Shown piece after piece: positions 13,881-14,720 of a stretch of 14,720 bases of DNA. Position 1 is the first letter of the stretch, and each line of letters opens with the position of its first letter. The DNA comes from Firmicutes bacterium UBA5449 (GTDB lineage: Bacteria > Bacillota > SHA-98 > UBA4971). Made by a program: the position numbers and the translations under genes. Below the pieces are notes generated by a model. It was not told the origin of the DNA. It did no database searches and saw only the letters and a list, made by a program, of their open reading frames with translations. The stretch is taken from assembly GCA_002424305.1 (NCBI GenBank), contig DIQZ01000035.1, positions 24,729 through 39,448 of the forward strand, given 5' to 3'.

Positions 13881-14719
13881 TCAAAGATCACCTCTCCGAT
13901 TTGTGTCCAAGCTTGGGGATTCGTGATCTTAACCAATACCATGTCCCCCTTGTGTATTTCGGGCTGTTCCGCGAAGATAACCAGCTTATTTGTGCGAGTA
14001 CGTCCGACGACCATTGACGGGTTCGTTTTGCTTTCCCCTTCAACCAAGACCTCTACCACTTGTCCTCGAAGCGTCATGTTGATTTCCTCGGTAATGGTGC
14101 TTTGCGTATCCAGCAGTTCTTGAATCCTCGCGCTTTTTACATCGTCAGGAACTTGGTTCGGCATGGAAGCTGCAGCCGTGCCCCTTCTCGGTGAATACAC
14201 AAACGTGAAGGCAGAGTCGAATCGGACTTCCTCTACCGCTCTTAGGGTCTCAGCAAAGGCATCATCATCCTCGCCTGGAAAGCCTACTATGAGGTCGGTG
14301 GTAATGGAGCATCCGGGCACAGCTTGGCGTATACGACATACCAGATCAGCATAACGTTCTATGGTATAACCTCGGTTCATACGAGACAGAATCTTGTTTG
14401 ATCCTGCCTGGAGAGGCAGGTGAAAATGCTCACACACAGTCTCAGATGAAGCTATTTCATCAATGAGCTTTTGTGAGAAATCCCTGGGATGGCTAGTCAT
14501 ATAGCGTATTCTGGATATTCCCGGCGTCCTGTCCAAGGCATGAAGAAGGTCAGCAAAATCACGTCCGTTATCAAGATCCCGTCCGTAGGCGTTTACGTTC
14601 TGACCGAGGAGCGTGATTTCGCTGAACCCCTCCTGCCCTAAGCCTTCTACTTCAGCAACAATATCTTCGAACCTGCGACTTCTTTCCCTGCCGCGAACAT
14701 ACGGCACAATACAATAGGA
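13877..14719 (-). CDS. miaB: tRNA-2-methylthio-N6-dimethylallyladenosine synthase (5' end outside the window)
   Basis: Radical SAM methylthiotransferase that converts i6A37 in tRNA to ms2i6A37. Only the C-terminal part (about 281 residues) is present. The frame is open to the window edge and begins SYCIVPYVRGRERSR, where the cysteine is the last of the radical SAM CxxxCxxC. Seen further on: LLGQNVNAYG, TSHPRDF, HFHLPLQAGSNKILSRMNRGYT, TTDLIVGFPGE and FTFVYSPRRGTAA. A C-terminal TRAM domain covers about the last 65 residues (LRGQVVEVLVEG to IGEVIFD). The N-terminal UPF0004 domain with its own cluster lies beyond the edge. CIVPYVRGRERSR and LGQNVNAYG point to MiaB rather than MtaB or RimO. It is the most upstream gene of the cluster seen and works on the product of MiaA. 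Confidence 0.96.
   Translation of the reverse strand, partial: SYCIVPYVRGRERSRRFEDIVAEVEGLGQEGFSEITLLGQNVNAYGRDLDNGRDFADLLHALDRTPGISRIRYMTSHPRDFSQKLIDEIASSETVCEHFHLPLQAGSNKILSRMNRGYTIERYADLVCRIRQAVPGCSITTDLIVGFPGEDDDAFAETLRAVEEVRFDSAFTFVYSPRRGTAAASMPNQVPDDVKSARIQELLDTQSTITEEINMTLRGQVVEVLVEGESKTNPSMVVGRTRTNKLVIFAEQPEIHKGDMVLVKITNPQAWTQIGEVIFD
13888..13894 (-). promoter_or_regulatory. Ribosome binding site deciding the TTG start of mutS
   Basis: GAGGTGA on the minus strand, inside the last codons of miaB, lies 7 nt upstream of the TTG at 13878-13880. It supports a TTG start overlapping the miaB stop rather than the ATG codons 12 and 15 bases downstream. Confidence 0.65.
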
Positions 14720-14720
14720 A

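Overview
The window reads almost entirely on the minus strand and looks like a chromosomal segment of an anaerobic, endospore-forming member of the Bacillota (Clostridia or a neighbouring class). The evidence is a complete GerA-type spore germinant receptor operon, a miaB-mutS-mutL-miaA-hfq order familiar from clostridial genomes, and an oxygen-sensitive glycyl radical enzyme pair used in amino acid fermentation. Six of the ten complete genes appear to start with GTG or TTG, and most neighbours overlap or lie within about 20 bases, so the genome is compact. No mobile element, rRNA, tRNA or CRISPR array was seen.

In transcription order (right to left) the layout is as follows. (1) 14719-8117 is a housekeeping cluster: the 3' part of miaB, then mutS, mutL, miaA and hfq. 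MutS and MutL form the mismatch repair pair, and this MutL carries the endonuclease motifs typical of bacteria without MutH. MiaA and MiaB act in sequence on adenosine 37 of tRNAs that read UNN codons. Hfq is the RNA chaperone. (2) 8116-7925 is a gap of about 190 bases with a 7-bp hairpin and Shine-Dalgarno-like motifs but no gene I can call. (3) 7924-3695 is a germinant receptor operon: GerA, GerB and GerC subunits with 4-nt start/stop overlaps, followed by a small two-helix membrane protein that resembles the D subunits of such operons. (4) 3694-3549 is a promoter region with a good sigma-A-like promoter. (5) 3548-143 holds hypE and hypD, the activating enzyme and glycyl radical enzyme that together dehydrate trans-4-hydroxy-L-proline to pyrroline-5-carboxylate. 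(6) 142-1 holds the end of that operon and a consensus-like promoter pointing out of the window.

The assignment of the glycyl radical enzyme to HypD is firmer than a generic 'formate acetyltransferase' label. Every active-site residue I remember from the Clostridioides difficile HypD structure is present, at a constant offset of five positions.

The most unusual feature is in hypE. The linker between its two ferredoxin-type [4Fe-4S] motifs contains three tandem, in-frame, diverged copies of a 54-bp unit (18 residues each). This roughly doubles or triples the usual cluster-to-cluster distance. I know of no described role for this. The rest of the window is largely ordinary core genome.
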